Shown: in pieces, positions 1-8,551 of the stretch
Layout of the letters: the number at the start of each line of letters is the position of its first letter
Position numbering within the stretch: position 1 is the stretch's first letter
Origin: Pseudosulfitobacter pseudonitzschiae
Lineage (GTDB): Bacteria > Pseudomonadota > Alphaproteobacteria > Rhodobacterales > Rhodobacteraceae
DNA length: 64,000 bases
NCBI RefSeq assembly: GCF_900129395.1
Contig: NZ_FQVP01000005.1
Coordinates: 124,001 to 188,000 of the forward strand
Direction of reading: 5' to 3'
Notes under the pieces: generated by a model
The model's database searches: none
Seen by the model: only the letters and a program-made list of their open reading frames with translations
Told to the model about the DNA's origin: nothing
Translations under genes and position numbers: made by a program

Positions 1-387
1 GACACTTTGGGCGTCTCGGATCTGCTTTGCGATGCGCAGCCGCGCACCAAGTTCGGTGATATGGAAAGGCTTGTTGGCGTAATCCGTCGCCCCCGCCTTG
101 AAGGCGCGATCCACATAGTCCCTGTCAGTCATCGAGGTCAGCATGATGATCGGGGTGTCGCGGTAGGCGGGCAGGGCGCGCACGAGAGCGCACAGTTCAA
201 TGCCGTTCATACCCGTCATCATGATATCGAACAGCAAGCAGTCGAACGGCACAGGTTCGCGCCCGATCAGATCGAACGCGTCTTCGCCGGATGATGCGGT
301 TGTGACGTCATGAAAGCCCAGTTGCCCGGTCAATTGGGACAACAAGTCGAGTGTCAGCTGATTGTCATCGACGGCAAGAATTTTCAT
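1..387 (-). CDS. Response regulator receiver protein (C-terminus outside window)
   Basis: The first 129 codons of a response regulator are visible; the gene continues past the left edge. The protein begins MKILAVDDN, giving the acidic pocket (Asp7, Asp8), with the phospho-acceptor Asp54 in LLFDIMM and the conserved Thr and Lys in IIMLTS and ANKPF. It closely resembles the receiver encoded at 562-1527, including the spacing of all these residues, so the two are paralogues. The 174-base gap between them contains an inverted repeat (CCCACCAG at 479-486, CTGGTGGG at 520-527). The output domain cannot be seen; by analogy with the neighbour it may be a degenerate GGDEF-like domain, which is inference only. 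Confidence 0.85.
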   Translation of the reverse strand, partial: MKILAVDDNQLTLDLLSQLTGQLGFHDVTTASSGEDAFDLIGREPVPFDCLLFDIMMTGMNGIELCALVRALPAYRDTPIIMLTSMTDRDYVDRAFKAGATDYANKPFHITELGARLRIAKQIRDAQSV

Positions 388-561
388 GGGTCCCTGACAC
401 TGTTGTGTGCGGCTTAAATATTCCGCAAGAAATGATGTGATGTGAAAATCGGTTTGGCTGTTTTCGGGTACGGGTTCCCCCACCAGGCGGGCTGTTCGAC
501 GGGGCAGAGCGCGGCTCGTCTGGTGGGACAATTGGCGGGTATTCGGTTCAGGTGCTAACGA

Positions 562-1527
562 TCAGAGACTGTGCACCTCGTTTTCGGTCGCTTTGAATTT
601 TGTGGCCTGGCGGGCTTCTGCCAGACGAATTACCCGATCAAAGGTAAACTTGACCCGCTGGGTCTTGTTGGCCGAAGGGTGGACAGGTCGACCGACCGAC
701 AGCGTGACCTTCATCTGACGCCCATCGTCGTCACGCAGGTCCATGTTGTCCAAAGCGGACTGAAGCCGGTCCTCAAGCTCGTGCCAGACCGGGGGGCGTT
801 CTTCGGTGACGATGCCCAGAATTGTACCGTCTCCGGCATAGGCCATCAAAAGTTGCGTACGGTCCACGACCTCTGCAATTGCCTGTGCAGCAGCAGCGAT
901 GGCGCCGACAAATTCGCGGCTTGTGCCGTTGCGATACAGCGCGTCGATATCGTCGATCTTTACCGCGAAAGCCTGGCAGATCTTCAGATTGCTGCGCGAC
1001 AGTTGCGACAGGTAATTGCCCAGGGAAAACGGCAGAACCAGCTGGTTGACGCCAAGAACATACACCGGATCTTCAAGTCCGAACTTGTGGATGCCGGGCA
1101 GGCCGTTCTTGGTCATGGTGTTCGGATTGAGCCGCGGCGCCTTGTCCGAGGTTTCTGTCATACGCTTGGCCACGCGCAAACGTGTGGCCATCTCTTTGAT
1201 CTCGAAAGGTTTCGTGAGATAGTCGTTGGCGCCCGCTGCAAAAGCCTGTTCGATCGACACCGGGTCAGACTTCAGCGTCAGCATCAGGATCGGTGTGTTG
1301 TGATAGGCGTCCATGCTGCGGATTCGACGGCACAGGGTGATCCCGTCCATCTCTGGCATTTCGATATCCAGCAGCAGGCAATCAAACGGCGCTTCCGCTT
1401 CGGCCAGAATATCAAGCGCCTGTGGACCCGATGCCGCGACGCTTACGTCCGGAAAGTCGGTTTTCTGAAGAATGGCCGGCAGGAAATCAAGAATGAACGG
1501 ATTGTCATCAACAGCAAGAATTCTCAT
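562..1527 (-). CDS. Response regulator with degenerate GGDEF-like output domain
   Basis: A 321-residue protein with an N-terminal receiver domain (residues 1-125; Asp7/Asp8, phospho-acceptor Asp54 in LLLDIEMPEMDG, Lys in LTKPF). The C-terminal part from about residue 155 has the outline of a nucleotide-cyclase fold: AGDGTILGIV sits where GGDEF would be and VTLSVGRP resembles the following strand. The GGDEF signature itself is lost, so diguanylate cyclase activity is unlikely. The start at 1527 was chosen because it gives the canonical receiver N-terminus; an ATG further upstream (1716) would add a non-homologous leader overlapping the preceding gene. The preceding membrane-protein gene stops 13 bases upstream, suggesting one transcript. 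A partner kinase is not certain; the hybrid kinase at 6428 is a candidate. Confidence 0.8.
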   Translation of the reverse strand: MRILAVDDNPFILDFLPAILQKTDFPDVSVAASGPQALDILAEAEAPFDCLLLDIEMPEMDGITLCRRIRSMDAYHNTPILMLTLKSDPVSIEQAFAAGANDYLTKPFEIKEMATRLRVAKRMTETSDKAPRLNPNTMTKNGLPGIHKFGLEDPVYVLGVNQLVLPFSLGNYLSQLSRSNLKICQAFAVKIDDIDALYRNGTSREFVGAIAAAAQAIAEVVDRTQLLMAYAGDGTILGIVTEERPPVWHELEDRLQSALDNMDLRDDDGRQMKVTLSVGRPVHPSANKTQRVKFTFDRVIRLAEARQATKFKATENEVHSL

Positions 1528-1540
1528 CTTTTCGACTTTC

Positions 1541-1843
1541 TCATTTGGCTTTTGCCGTTTCACAGATGCGACCTGGCGCCGAGGTGTTGCGTTGATCTTC
1601 GGGATGCTCCGGTGCCTCGGCAAGTGTCGCGCGCCGTTGCAGCATCGCGTGAACAAGGATGGAAACCATCGTGGCCACGCCACCGCCCAGAACATAGGCC
1701 AGTGCCACCAGCCCAAGATGCCCGCCCAGCAAGAAGATCACTGCCGCCGACAGGTTGGCGTAGATCAGCCCGATAAACAGAAAGGCCCAGATGCCCGGAC
1801 CTGGTGGCTGTTTGGTCGCGACCGGGGGCAGGGCGTATTTCAT
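1541..1843 (-). CDS. Small two-helix membrane protein, unknown function
   Basis: About 100 residues with this start. A proline-rich N-terminus is followed by two hydrophobic segments (roughly residues 19-40 and 45-66) and a polar, probably cytoplasmic tail. No family was recognised. The frame stays open upstream to 2128, but that part is rich in Arg and Pro and does not look like protein; ATG at 1843, preceded by a weak AGG, is the preferred start. The stop lies 13 bases before the receiver gene at 1527, so the two are probably co-transcribed, suggesting a membrane partner for that regulator. The exact start is uncertain. Confidence 0.5.
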   Translation of the reverse strand: MKYALPPVATKQPPGPGIWAFLFIGLIYANLSAAVIFLLGGHLGLVALAYVLGGGVATMVSILVHAMLQRRATLAEAPEHPEDQRNTSAPGRICETAKAK

Positions 1844-2099
1844 TTCGACCTGGTCTACGTCGTAGGTTACGGCGGACAATCGTTGCGGATCCGCCTTTGC
1901 GTGAGATCTGCGTCTGCGTCCCTGAGCGGTCTGGAAGGCCGCGGATGCGTCGTATCCTTCACAAGGTAAAAAGGCTGACCGGAACGTGCCGGGGGGCACG
2001 GGTGTTCCGGTCAGCCCAGTGAAATGGCCCCTCGTGTCTGCCCGGGCTGGCAGCATGAAAAAGGGACCAAATCCTCGTTTCATCTCTGGGAGTCTCCGA

Positions 2100-3875
2100 T
2101 CAGATGTCCGGGGCGCCATTGAGGCCATCAGTCAGGCCGCCCAGCAGATCGCTGCCATCCGTCAGGCTGTCCAGCGTGCCGCCCAGCAGGTCGCCGCCGC
2201 CGAGCAGGCCACCGACCAGGCCATCGTCACCGGTCAGGCCATCCAGCAGGTCGCCACCGCCAAGGACATCACCCAAAGGTCCGTCCTCGCCCAGCAGCCC
2301 GTCCAGCAAGCCGCCCGCAGTGCCGTCTTCGCCAGTGCTGTCACCCAGCAGGCCAGTGTCGAGCAGTTCACCGACCAGGCCTTGGTCGCCTGTCACGTCG
2401 GCCAGAAGACCGTCGTTCCCGACAACATCACCCAGCAGGCCGTCCGAGCCGGTCACGTCGCCCAGCACTCCGGAATTGCCGGTGACATCACCCAGCAGGC
2501 CCTCATCGGCGATGACCGGGTCCAGAATGCCCCGTTCGGGTGCAAGCCCGCCTGTCAGCCCTTCGAGCGTGCCGGACAAGCCGTCCTCGCCGCCCAGCAG
2601 GCCGCCAGTGAGGCCGCCCAACAGGTCGCCTTCGCCGCCGAGCAGCCCACCGACCAGGCCATCTTCGCCGACGATACCATCCAGCAGATCGCCACCGCCC
2701 AGAACATCACCCAAAGGACCGTCCTCGCCGATCAGTCCGCCAAGCAGGTCGCTGTCACCCAGCAAACCACCCAGCAGGCCGTCTTCTCCGGTCAGGCCAT
2801 CAAGCAGCCCGCCTGTCCCGTCTCCGCCTGTGCCGTCACCCAGCAGGCCGGTGCCGGTCAGATCACCGACCAGTCCGTCGTTGCCGCTTACGTCACCCAG
2901 CGATCCGGTGTTGCCGACAAGATCACCCAGCAGCCCGTCAGAGCCGGTGATATCGCCCAAGATACCATTGTTGCCGGTGATATCGCCCAGCAGGCCGGTG
3001 TCCGAGACGATCCCGTCAAGAATACCGGTTTCTCCATCGACGCCATCGCCAAGCACCGGTTGTCCCAGCAGGTCCTCGGTAAGATCACCAAGCGGCGAGT
3101 CCTCACCCACCAGGTCACCGAGCAGGCCGTCAGACCCCGTCACGTCACCCAGCAGCCCATCGTTTCCGGTCAGGTCCCCGAGGAGCCCGTCATCAGAGAT
3201 GATGGGGTCCAAGAGGCCTTGGGTGTCGGTATCCGTCGGATCGGTGGGATCTGTTGGGTCCGTCGGATCTGTTGGGTCGGTTGGGTCGGTTGGGTCAGTC
3301 GGATCTGTTGGGTCGGTTGGGTCAGTCGGATCCGTTGGATCTGTTGGGTCAGTCGGATCCGTTGGATCTGTTGGGTCCGTCGGATCTGTTGGATCTGTGG
3401 GGTCCGTTGGATCTGTGGGGTCCGTTGGATCTGTCGGATCGGTTGGATCTGTTGGGTCCGTCGGATCTGTTGGATCTGTTGGGTCCGTCGGATCGGTCGG
3501 GTCCGTCGGATCAGTTGGGTCCGTCGGATCAGTTGGATCAGTTGGGTCCGTCGGATCAACAGGGTCGTCGTCACCACCACCTGCTGCGCCAAGCAGTCCC
3601 AGGCCTCCGACCACGGCAGCCGCGATTACGCCGGCATCATCCATGGTGCCGCCTACGCCCGCTTCACCGGCAATCTCGGTGCCGTCAGCCATCACCAGGC
3701 TGTGCAGCGAACCATCCGCGGTGGGCACATAGTAATCGAGGACAGTGATTACATCGCCATTCTTGAGCGTGATGAACAGGTCATCGCCCTTGCGGGCATA
3801 GTTGGCAACGTCTGCTTGGTTGGCATCGATTTTGATACCAATTTCCGCGCCGGCCTGGATGGTTGTGTTTGCCAT
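2100..3875 (-). CDS. Acidic BapA-prefix repeat protein with DPT stalk (putative type I-secreted adhesin)
   Basis: A 591-residue, strongly acidic protein. Residues 1-60 form a BapA/LapF-type prefix domain (VANYARKGDDLFITLKNGD then ITVLDYY). Residues 80-100 are a Gly/Ala-rich hydrophobic stretch ending in GGGDDD. Residues 107-213 are about 36 Asp-Pro-Thr triplets. The rest consists of Gly/Asp/Leu repeats of about 10 residues (type GLLGDVTGSD), grouped into three longer blocks that each open with LLDP- or ILD-. No RTX nonapeptides (GGxGxDxxx) are seen. The start at 3875 has AGGAG seven bases upstream. In related adhesins the prefix domain marks cell-surface proteins exported by type I systems; such a system is encoded at 11963-16591. 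Export and adhesion are inference. Large open frames on the other strand are artefacts of the repeats. Confidence 0.8.
   Translation of the reverse strand: MANTTIQAGAEIGIKIDANQADVANYARKGDDLFITLKNGDVITVLDYYVPTADGSLHSLVMADGTEIAGEAGVGGTMDDAGVIAAAVVGGLGLLGAAGGGDDDPVDPTDPTDPTDPTDPTDPTDPTDPTDPTDPTDPTDPTDPTDPTDPTDPTDPTDPTDPTDPTDPTDPTDPTDPTDPTDPTDPTDPTDPTDPTDPTDPTDPTDPTDPTDPTDTDTQGLLDPIISDDGLLGDLTGNDGLLGDVTGSDGLLGDLVGEDSPLGDLTEDLLGQPVLGDGVDGETGILDGIVSDTGLLGDITGNNGILGDITGSDGLLGDLVGNTGSLGDVSGNDGLVGDLTGTGLLGDGTGGDGTGGLLDGLTGEDGLLGGLLGDSDLLGGLIGEDGPLGDVLGGGDLLDGIVGEDGLVGGLLGGEGDLLGGLTGGLLGGEDGLSGTLEGLTGGLAPERGILDPVIADEGLLGDVTGNSGVLGDVTGSDGLLGDVVGNDGLLADVTGDQGLVGELLDTGLLGDSTGEDGTAGGLLDGLLGEDGPLGDVLGGGDLLDGLTGDDGLVGGLLGGGDLLGGTLDSLTDGSDLLGGLTDGLNGAPDI
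3236..3557 (-). repeat. 9-bp minisatellite encoding about 36 Asp-Pro-Thr triplets
   Basis: A tandem array of an imperfect 9-base unit (GGATCTGTT / GGGTCCGTC on the plus strand) within the 591-residue surface protein. Every unit keeps the reading frame, so gain or loss of units would lengthen or shorten the stalk without disrupting the gene. Third-base variation among units shows the array is not a very recent duplication. Confidence 0.9.
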
Positions 3876-3970
3876 GTCTGAACTCCTGATGGTGGTGCGC
3901 TGCAAACCACGCATATGCTAAAGTATGTTAATAAACCTTAAGTATGTAAAACCATACCAAAGGTGTATCT
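3876..3970 (-). promoter_or_regulatory. Upstream region with direct repeats of an 11-bp element
   Basis: On the plus strand CTAAAGTATGT lies at 3918-3928 and CTTAAGTATGT at 3937-3947, 19 bases apart. A weaker third copy (CCAAAGGTGTAT, from 3957) follows about 20 bases further on. Read on the gene's strand the element is ACATACTTWAG. The same element lies upstream of the other acidic-protein genes (6167-6212, 17476-17486, 20373-20493), so it probably binds a common regulator. The region is AT-rich and just upstream of the start at 3875. The binding protein is unknown. Confidence 0.55.
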
Positions 3971-4084
3971 GTCAACGCTTCTGGTTGTTTGGCGATGGGA
4001 TGAAATTAACCGGAGCTTGCAGGGTATGATGCCTGAATTGTTCGGTAAGAATATGTATTTAAAAGGAAATACTTCGAAAAAGTG

Positions 4085-4112
4085 AAAAGCCCCGCCAGGC
4101 GGCGGGGCTTTT
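4085..4112 (-). terminator. Rho-independent terminator after the 4143-6134 gene
   Basis: A perfect 12-bp stem (AAAAGCCCCGCC at 4085-4096 with GGCGGGGCTTTT at 4101-4112) and a 4-base loop. On the minus strand the stem is followed by TCACTTTTTC. It lies 30 bases after the stop of the 663-residue repeat protein and before the promoter region of the next repeat gene, so the two repeat genes are probably separate transcription units. Confidence 0.85.
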
Positions 4113-4142
4113 GCTATTGGCTAAGAATTGGAAATTGTCTGT

Positions 4143-6134
4143 TCACACCCCGTCCAGCGTCGATGTGAGGCAGGAAAGCAGACCATCGTCCCCGGTCAGC
4201 CCGCCCAACAGGTCACCGCCAAGCAGGCCGCCCGTCAGCCCCCCAAGCAAGCCGCCCGATGTGCCATCTTCGCCGGTACCATCGCCCAGCAGGCCGGTGC
4301 CGGTCAGATCGCCAACCAGGCCTTCATCGCCTGTCACGTCGGCCAGAAGACCATCGTTCCCGACGACATCACCCAGCAAGCCATCCGAGCCTGTCACATC
4401 ACCCAGGATGCCGTGGTTGCCGGTGACGTCACCCAACAGGCCCTCATCGGCGATGACCGGGTCCAGCAAGCCATCTTCGGCTCCGAGTGTGTCCAGCAGC
4501 CCGCCAGTCAGGCCGCCGAGCAGATCGTCTTCACCACCCAGCAAGCCGCCGGTCAGACCGCCGAGCAGATCGTCCTCACCACCGAGCAAGCCGCCGGTCA
4601 GACCGCCGAGCAGATCGTCCTCACCACCGAGCAAGCCGCCGGTCAAACCGCCGAGCAGACCGTCCTCGCCACCCAGCAAACCGCCGGTCAGTCCACCCAA
4701 CAGGTCGTCCTCGCCACCCAGCAAGCCACCGGTCAGCCCGCCGAGCAGACCGTCCTCACCACCGAGCAGGCCACCAGTCAGACCGTCGAGCAGACCATCC
4801 TCGCCACCAAGCAAGCCACCGGTCAGCCCGCCCAACAGGTCGCCTTCACCGCCAAGCAATCCGCCGGTCAACCCGTCGAGCAAGCCGCCCGCCAGTCCGT
4901 CTTCACCGGAGCCATCGCCCAGAAGGCCAACACCTGTCAGATCGCCGACCAAGCCATCTGCGCCTGTCACGTCGCCCAGCAGGCCGTCGTCGCCGATCAG
5001 ATCACCGGCCAGACCATCCGAACCTGTGATGTCGCCCAGAATGCCCGAGTTGCCAGTGATGTCGCCCAGCAGCCCGCCATCGGCAACCAGCGGATCAAGG
5101 AGGCCGGTGTCTGCACCAAGCCCGCCCAGCAAGCCTTCGACCGTGCCCGACAGGCCACCCAGCAAGCCGTCGTCGCCGCCCAGGACGCCATCCAGAAGGC
5201 CGCCGCCGCTGCCCAGAAGTCCGCCAACGACACCGTCTTCGCCGAGCAAGCCACCGACAATGCCTTCATCGCCGAGAATCCCATCGGTCAGCCCGGTGCT
5301 GCCCAGCAGGCCGCCCACGACACCCTGATCGCCCAGAACACCGTCAAGAACACCTTCGACAGTTTCCAGAACGCCGTCCACAGCGCTGCCTTCTCCCAGC
5401 AGGCCATCGGTCAGGCCAGTGCTGCCGAGCACGCCACCCAGCAGGCCATCCTCGGACACCAGGCCTCCGGTCAGGCTGCCCGAACCATCGCTGTCACCCA
5501 GCAGGCCAGTGCCCAACAGGCCACTGACCAAACCATCTGAACCAGTCACATCCCCCAACAGCCCGTCTTCGCCGACGAGTTGGCCCAAAAGACCGTCCGA
5601 GCCTGTCACCGCGCCCAAAAGCCCGTCGTTGCCAGTCAGATCGCCCAGCAAGCCTTCGTCTGCCAGAACGGGGTCAAGCAGTCCCTCGACGGCTGGTTCC
5701 GTTGGATCGGTCGGCTCTGTGGGGTCAGTCGGTTCCGTGGGGTCAGTCGGCTCTGTGGGATCAGTAGGCTCCGTCGGCTCGGTTGGGTCCGTCGGCTCTG
5801 TGGGATCGTCATCGCCACCATTGGCGGCCACCAGGCCGGTTGCGAGAGCGGCGAGACCTGCGCCGATTTCTTCCATATTCATGCCAAGGCCTGCGACTTC
5901 TTCGGTTTCGTCTGCAATCCCTTCGACACCACTGAAGCTTCCGTCAGAGAACATCAGCTTGTGTGCTGCGCCACCGGCTGCGCGATCGTAGAAATCAGTG
6001 ACCGTGATGCTTTGGCCATTGGTCAGTTCGACAACCAGATTGTCCCCGGATTTTACGTAGCGAGCGACGTCAGCCTTTGTGGCGGGTATGGTTACGTTCG
6101 CTGCCGCCCCAGCTTGGATTTTTGTGGTAGCCAT
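4143..6134 (-). CDS. Acidic BapA-prefix repeat protein with DPT/EPT stalk (putative type I-secreted adhesin)
   Basis: A 663-residue paralogue of the 591-residue protein downstream. Residues 1-55 form the prefix domain (VARYVKSGDNLVVELTNGQ then ITVTDFYD). A hydrophobic Gly/Ala stretch at 90-105 ends in NGGDDD. A short stalk of alternating DPT/EPT triplets covers about residues 111-148. The rest is Gly/Asp/Leu repeats: three LLDP-headed superblocks (starting near 5675, 5095 and 4465 in DNA) and a run of about eight 15-residue units of type LTGGLLGGEDGLLGG between the second and third. The protein ends in DGV, with one Cys near the C-terminus and no RTX motifs. The start at 6134 has GAGGA nine bases upstream. 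A strong terminator follows. Export by the type I system at 11963-16591 is inferred from locus and domain type. Confidence 0.8.
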   Translation of the reverse strand: MATTKIQAGAAANVTIPATKADVARYVKSGDNLVVELTNGQSITVTDFYDRAAGGAAHKLMFSDGSFSGVEGIADETEEVAGLGMNMEEIGAGLAALATGLVAANGGDDDPTEPTDPTEPTEPTDPTEPTDPTEPTDPTEPTDPTEPAVEGLLDPVLADEGLLGDLTGNDGLLGAVTGSDGLLGQLVGEDGLLGDVTGSDGLVSGLLGTGLLGDSDGSGSLTGGLVSEDGLLGGVLGSTGLTDGLLGEGSAVDGVLETVEGVLDGVLGDQGVVGGLLGSTGLTDGILGDEGIVGGLLGEDGVVGGLLGSGGGLLDGVLGGDDGLLGGLSGTVEGLLGGLGADTGLLDPLVADGGLLGDITGNSGILGDITGSDGLAGDLIGDDGLLGDVTGADGLVGDLTGVGLLGDGSGEDGLAGGLLDGLTGGLLGGEGDLLGGLTGGLLGGEDGLLDGLTGGLLGGEDGLLGGLTGGLLGGEDDLLGGLTGGLLGGEDGLLGGLTGGLLGGEDDLLGGLTGGLLGGEDDLLGGLTGGLLGGEDDLLGGLTGGLLDTLGAEDGLLDPVIADEGLLGDVTGNHGILGDVTGSDGLLGDVVGNDGLLADVTGDEGLVGDLTGTGLLGDGTGEDGTSGGLLGGLTGGLLGGDLLGGLTGDDGLLSCLTSTLDGV

Positions 6135-6427
6135 CTCAACATCCTCTGTGCGGAAGATCGCACTATCTAAAGTTTGTGTTTACATACTTAATAGAACAAA
6201 CACATACTAAAGTTGCAGTCAATACGACTCACGTGTTGAGGGCGCCGCTTTTGCAGAATGTGGCACCCGATTGTTTTCTAACCATATAATAATGGCGCTC
6301 CGTGGTGCCGTAGTTGACAGGCGGGAGATTGGAATACAGGGTTTTATATAAGGAAAATACCCTCTTAAGGTGTATTCAGACCTGAAAATGTGTGCGTTCG
6401 GGAAACGATCCGAACTGGGAGAGCGCA
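6135..6427. promoter_or_regulatory. Divergent promoter region with three copies of the 11-bp element
   Basis: This 293-base AT-rich gap separates the divergent repeat-protein gene (start 6134) and hybrid kinase gene (start 6428). It contains CTAAAGTTTGT (6167-6177), ACATACTTAAT (6182-6192) and ACATACTAAAG (6202-6212); the last two are 20 bases apart in the same orientation. A looser match (CTTAAGGTGTAT, 6364-6375) lies close to the kinase start. A TTGACA hexamer is present at 6314-6319 but no well-spaced -10 was found. No coding sequence is credible here. Confidence 0.5.
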
Positions 6428-8383
6428 ATGACACGAAAAGCAGATCTTTCGAAAGACGCGACCGCGGTACGGCCCGTTCTTCAGGCTATTGCGCGTCTGA
6501 TCTCGACAGACCGGCGCGCTGTGATTCTCGCAACGGACAAGGCCGAGGTGTTGTTGTCCAACGCCCCCGCCACACGGGTCGGGATGGACACCGAAGGGTT
6601 GAGCGCGGCATTTGACTGGCCAGCTTTGTGTGCACGTGCCCGTCGCGCAGGCAGCATCGCGGTTTCAAAAAACTTTCGGAACACCGAGCTTGAGGGCGAG
6701 CTGGTTTATGTGCCCCTGGGGGCAGCGGACAGTTTCATGCTGCGTTTGGCCGAGACGGACCAGGAGGCGGCGGTGTTGCGCAACCGCACCCGCACGGCGA
6801 CGCTGCTTCGTGTCTCGCATGACCTCAGAACCCCGATCCAATCCTTGCTGGCCGCAACCGACGCAATGCTGAATTCGAAAGATACCGGCACCGCCGATAC
6901 GCGCCGTGACCAAATGCAGCGGTCGGCGCAACTGGCGCTGAGCCATATCGACAATGTCATCAAGGTGATCCGGGGCGAACTGACAACTGCCGAAATCCAG
7001 TCGGACGAGGATTTCAGCCTCGCGGAAGAGGTGCGGGCGACATTGGATATGATCCGGCCCATTGCGGGCACACGCGGCACCTCAGTGGCGTTGACGATTG
7101 ATCCGCCCGCCGAGGAACGGGTGAACGGTCCGGTGCGGTTTGTCAGGGCGCTGTTGCAGAACATGTTCGACAATTCGGTCAAACATGGCGGGACAAAGGT
7201 CGAGGTGCGCGTCACCAGCGAAAGTGCTGCGGAAACGGCCGCCAATCGAAACATCATGGTCGAAGTGAGCGATCTGGGCGGGGGGCTGCCCGACGCACAA
7301 AAGGCACGGCTGATGCGTGCCATTGATCTGGCGGACATCTCACTGGCGCGGCAGTCCGGCGCGGCAACCGGACCGGCAGAGGGGCGGCCATCTGCAGGGC
7401 TGAACGTGCTGGCCTATGCATTGAGCCAGCTTGGCGGGACGCTGGAAGTGTTCGACCGCGGCGAGGACGGAGAAGCGATTGCAGAAGGTTCGACTGCCAA
7501 GGTGGCGGGCACGATCCTGCGGGCGCGGTTCGATCTGGCGGTGGCAGAGGCGGCCGCGCATCCGGCTACGACACCGCACCCTGTCGCTGTCGACAGCCAG
7601 CTTTTGCGCGGCATTGGCGTGCTGGTGGTCGAGGACAGTCCCTCCAGCCGCGATTGGGTCGTCCATTGTCTGCGCGCTGCGGGTGCCCAGGTGGTGGCGG
7701 TTGAAAACGGCCTGCGTGCACTGGAGACGCTTCAAGGTCCCGATGCGGTTGAAAACATCGACTTGCTGCTGACCGATATGACTTTGCCCTACATCAACGG
7801 TCTCGAACTGGTGCAGCGGCTTATCGCACAGCAAACTTCGGGTGCGCTGGCCTGGCGCGGCAAGATCCTGGGCCTTTCTGCCCATATAGATGATGACCTG
7901 CGGAAGGCCTGCCTGAAGCTGGGGATGGCGCAACTGCTGGAAAAGCCCATCCGAAGCGTGGACCTGTGCCGTTCGGTTCAGGATGTGGTGCGCGCGTCGT
8001 CCTGCGATATCGCGCCCTTGCCGGATCAGAAGGCAGCGGGCGGTGCGGATTGTTCGCGCGCGGACCCGTTGGCCGAAAGCATGGTCAAAGAGCTTGTCGC
8101 ACAGCTGGGTCTGGACACCGCACGCGGCTTTATGCTGCGGGCGCGATCCGAAGCGCAGGCGGTGTTCGAAGATATCCTGCATCAGGGCATGCATGCAGAC
8201 ACGGGCCGTATGCTGCATGCGGCGACAGGTGCGTGTGGACTGACAGGGCTGAAGCTGTTGGAGCGCAGTTTGCGCGAACTGGAAATTCTGGCAAAGGCGT
8301 CAAAACCGATTTCCGAGAGGCAACTTGGCGATCTGAAGGCGACGCTGGCCGCAACCGGGAGGGCGATTGAACACTTGGGCTGA
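6428..8383 (+). CDS. Soluble hybrid histidine kinase with receiver and Hpt domains
   Basis: A 651-residue protein without membrane segments, so it should sense in the cytoplasm. An N-terminal region of about 115 residues has no clear family. Then come a HisKA domain with His131 (SHDLRTP), an HATPase domain (N-box FDNSVKHG, G-box DLGGGLPDA), a receiver domain near residues 393-520 with phospho-acceptor Asp450 (LTDMTLP) and Lys in EKPI, and a C-terminal helical domain with HAATGACGL (His597) resembling an Hpt phosphotransfer site. This is a complete phosphorelay in one chain. The start at 6428 follows GGGAGAG; ATG at 6392 is less likely. A LuxR-type response regulator follows 168 bases downstream on the same strand and is the likely final acceptor. 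Confidence 0.85.
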   Translation: MTRKADLSKDATAVRPVLQAIARLISTDRRAVILATDKAEVLLSNAPATRVGMDTEGLSAAFDWPALCARARRAGSIAVSKNFRNTELEGELVYVPLGAADSFMLRLAETDQEAAVLRNRTRTATLLRVSHDLRTPIQSLLAATDAMLNSKDTGTADTRRDQMQRSAQLALSHIDNVIKVIRGELTTAEIQSDEDFSLAEEVRATLDMIRPIAGTRGTSVALTIDPPAEERVNGPVRFVRALLQNMFDNSVKHGGTKVEVRVTSESAAETAANRNIMVEVSDLGGGLPDAQKARLMRAIDLADISLARQSGAATGPAEGRPSAGLNVLAYALSQLGGTLEVFDRGEDGEAIAEGSTAKVAGTILRARFDLAVAEAAAHPATTPHPVAVDSQLLRGIGVLVVEDSPSSRDWVVHCLRAAGAQVVAVENGLRALETLQGPDAVENIDLLLTDMTLPYINGLELVQRLIAQQTSGALAWRGKILGLSAHIDDDLRKACLKLGMAQLLEKPIRSVDLCRSVQDVVRASSCDIAPLPDQKAAGGADCSRADPLAESMVKELVAQLGLDTARGFMLRARSEAQAVFEDILHQGMHADTGRMLHAATGACGLTGLKLLERSLRELEILAKASKPISERQLGDLKATLAATGRAIEHLG

Positions 8384-8551
8384 GGCTTGACGTCATCTTG
8401 TCGATGTCACTTCACCTACACTTGGAATTCACCTATGAACTAGAAACCCAGGCAAACACTCAGGACTGTGAAGGTCTTGCGGGTGATCCGGAGGAACCAG
8501 ATTGGGGCCCCGATTGTTCGCAAAGCTGTGCAAAAGCCTTACCAAGCTGAA

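Noticed and set aside
571-1776. Plus-strand open frame of about 400 codons
   Set aside because: It is the antisense of a clear response regulator and shows no family motif.
3236-3557. Possible CRISPR array because of dense short repeats
   Set aside because: Units are contiguous 9-base coding repeats without spacers, inside a gene.
2104-3732. Long plus-strand open frames over the repeat proteins (also 1986-3881, 4111-5540 and 17760-19781), rich in Ser-Pro or Gln-Ala
   Set aside because: They mirror the repetitive minus-strand genes, which have recognised prefix domains (two of the three), good ribosome-binding sites and, for one, a terminator in the right orientation. The plus-strand frames have none of these.
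3929-3941. CtrA site in the promoter of the 591-residue protein
   Set aside because: The TTAA tetramers there are separated by 6, not 7, bases, so it is not a full match.
2100-6134. RTX toxin or adhesin with GGxGxDxxx nonapeptides
   Set aside because: The Gly/Asp repeats have a period of 10 and lack the GGxGxD calcium motif.
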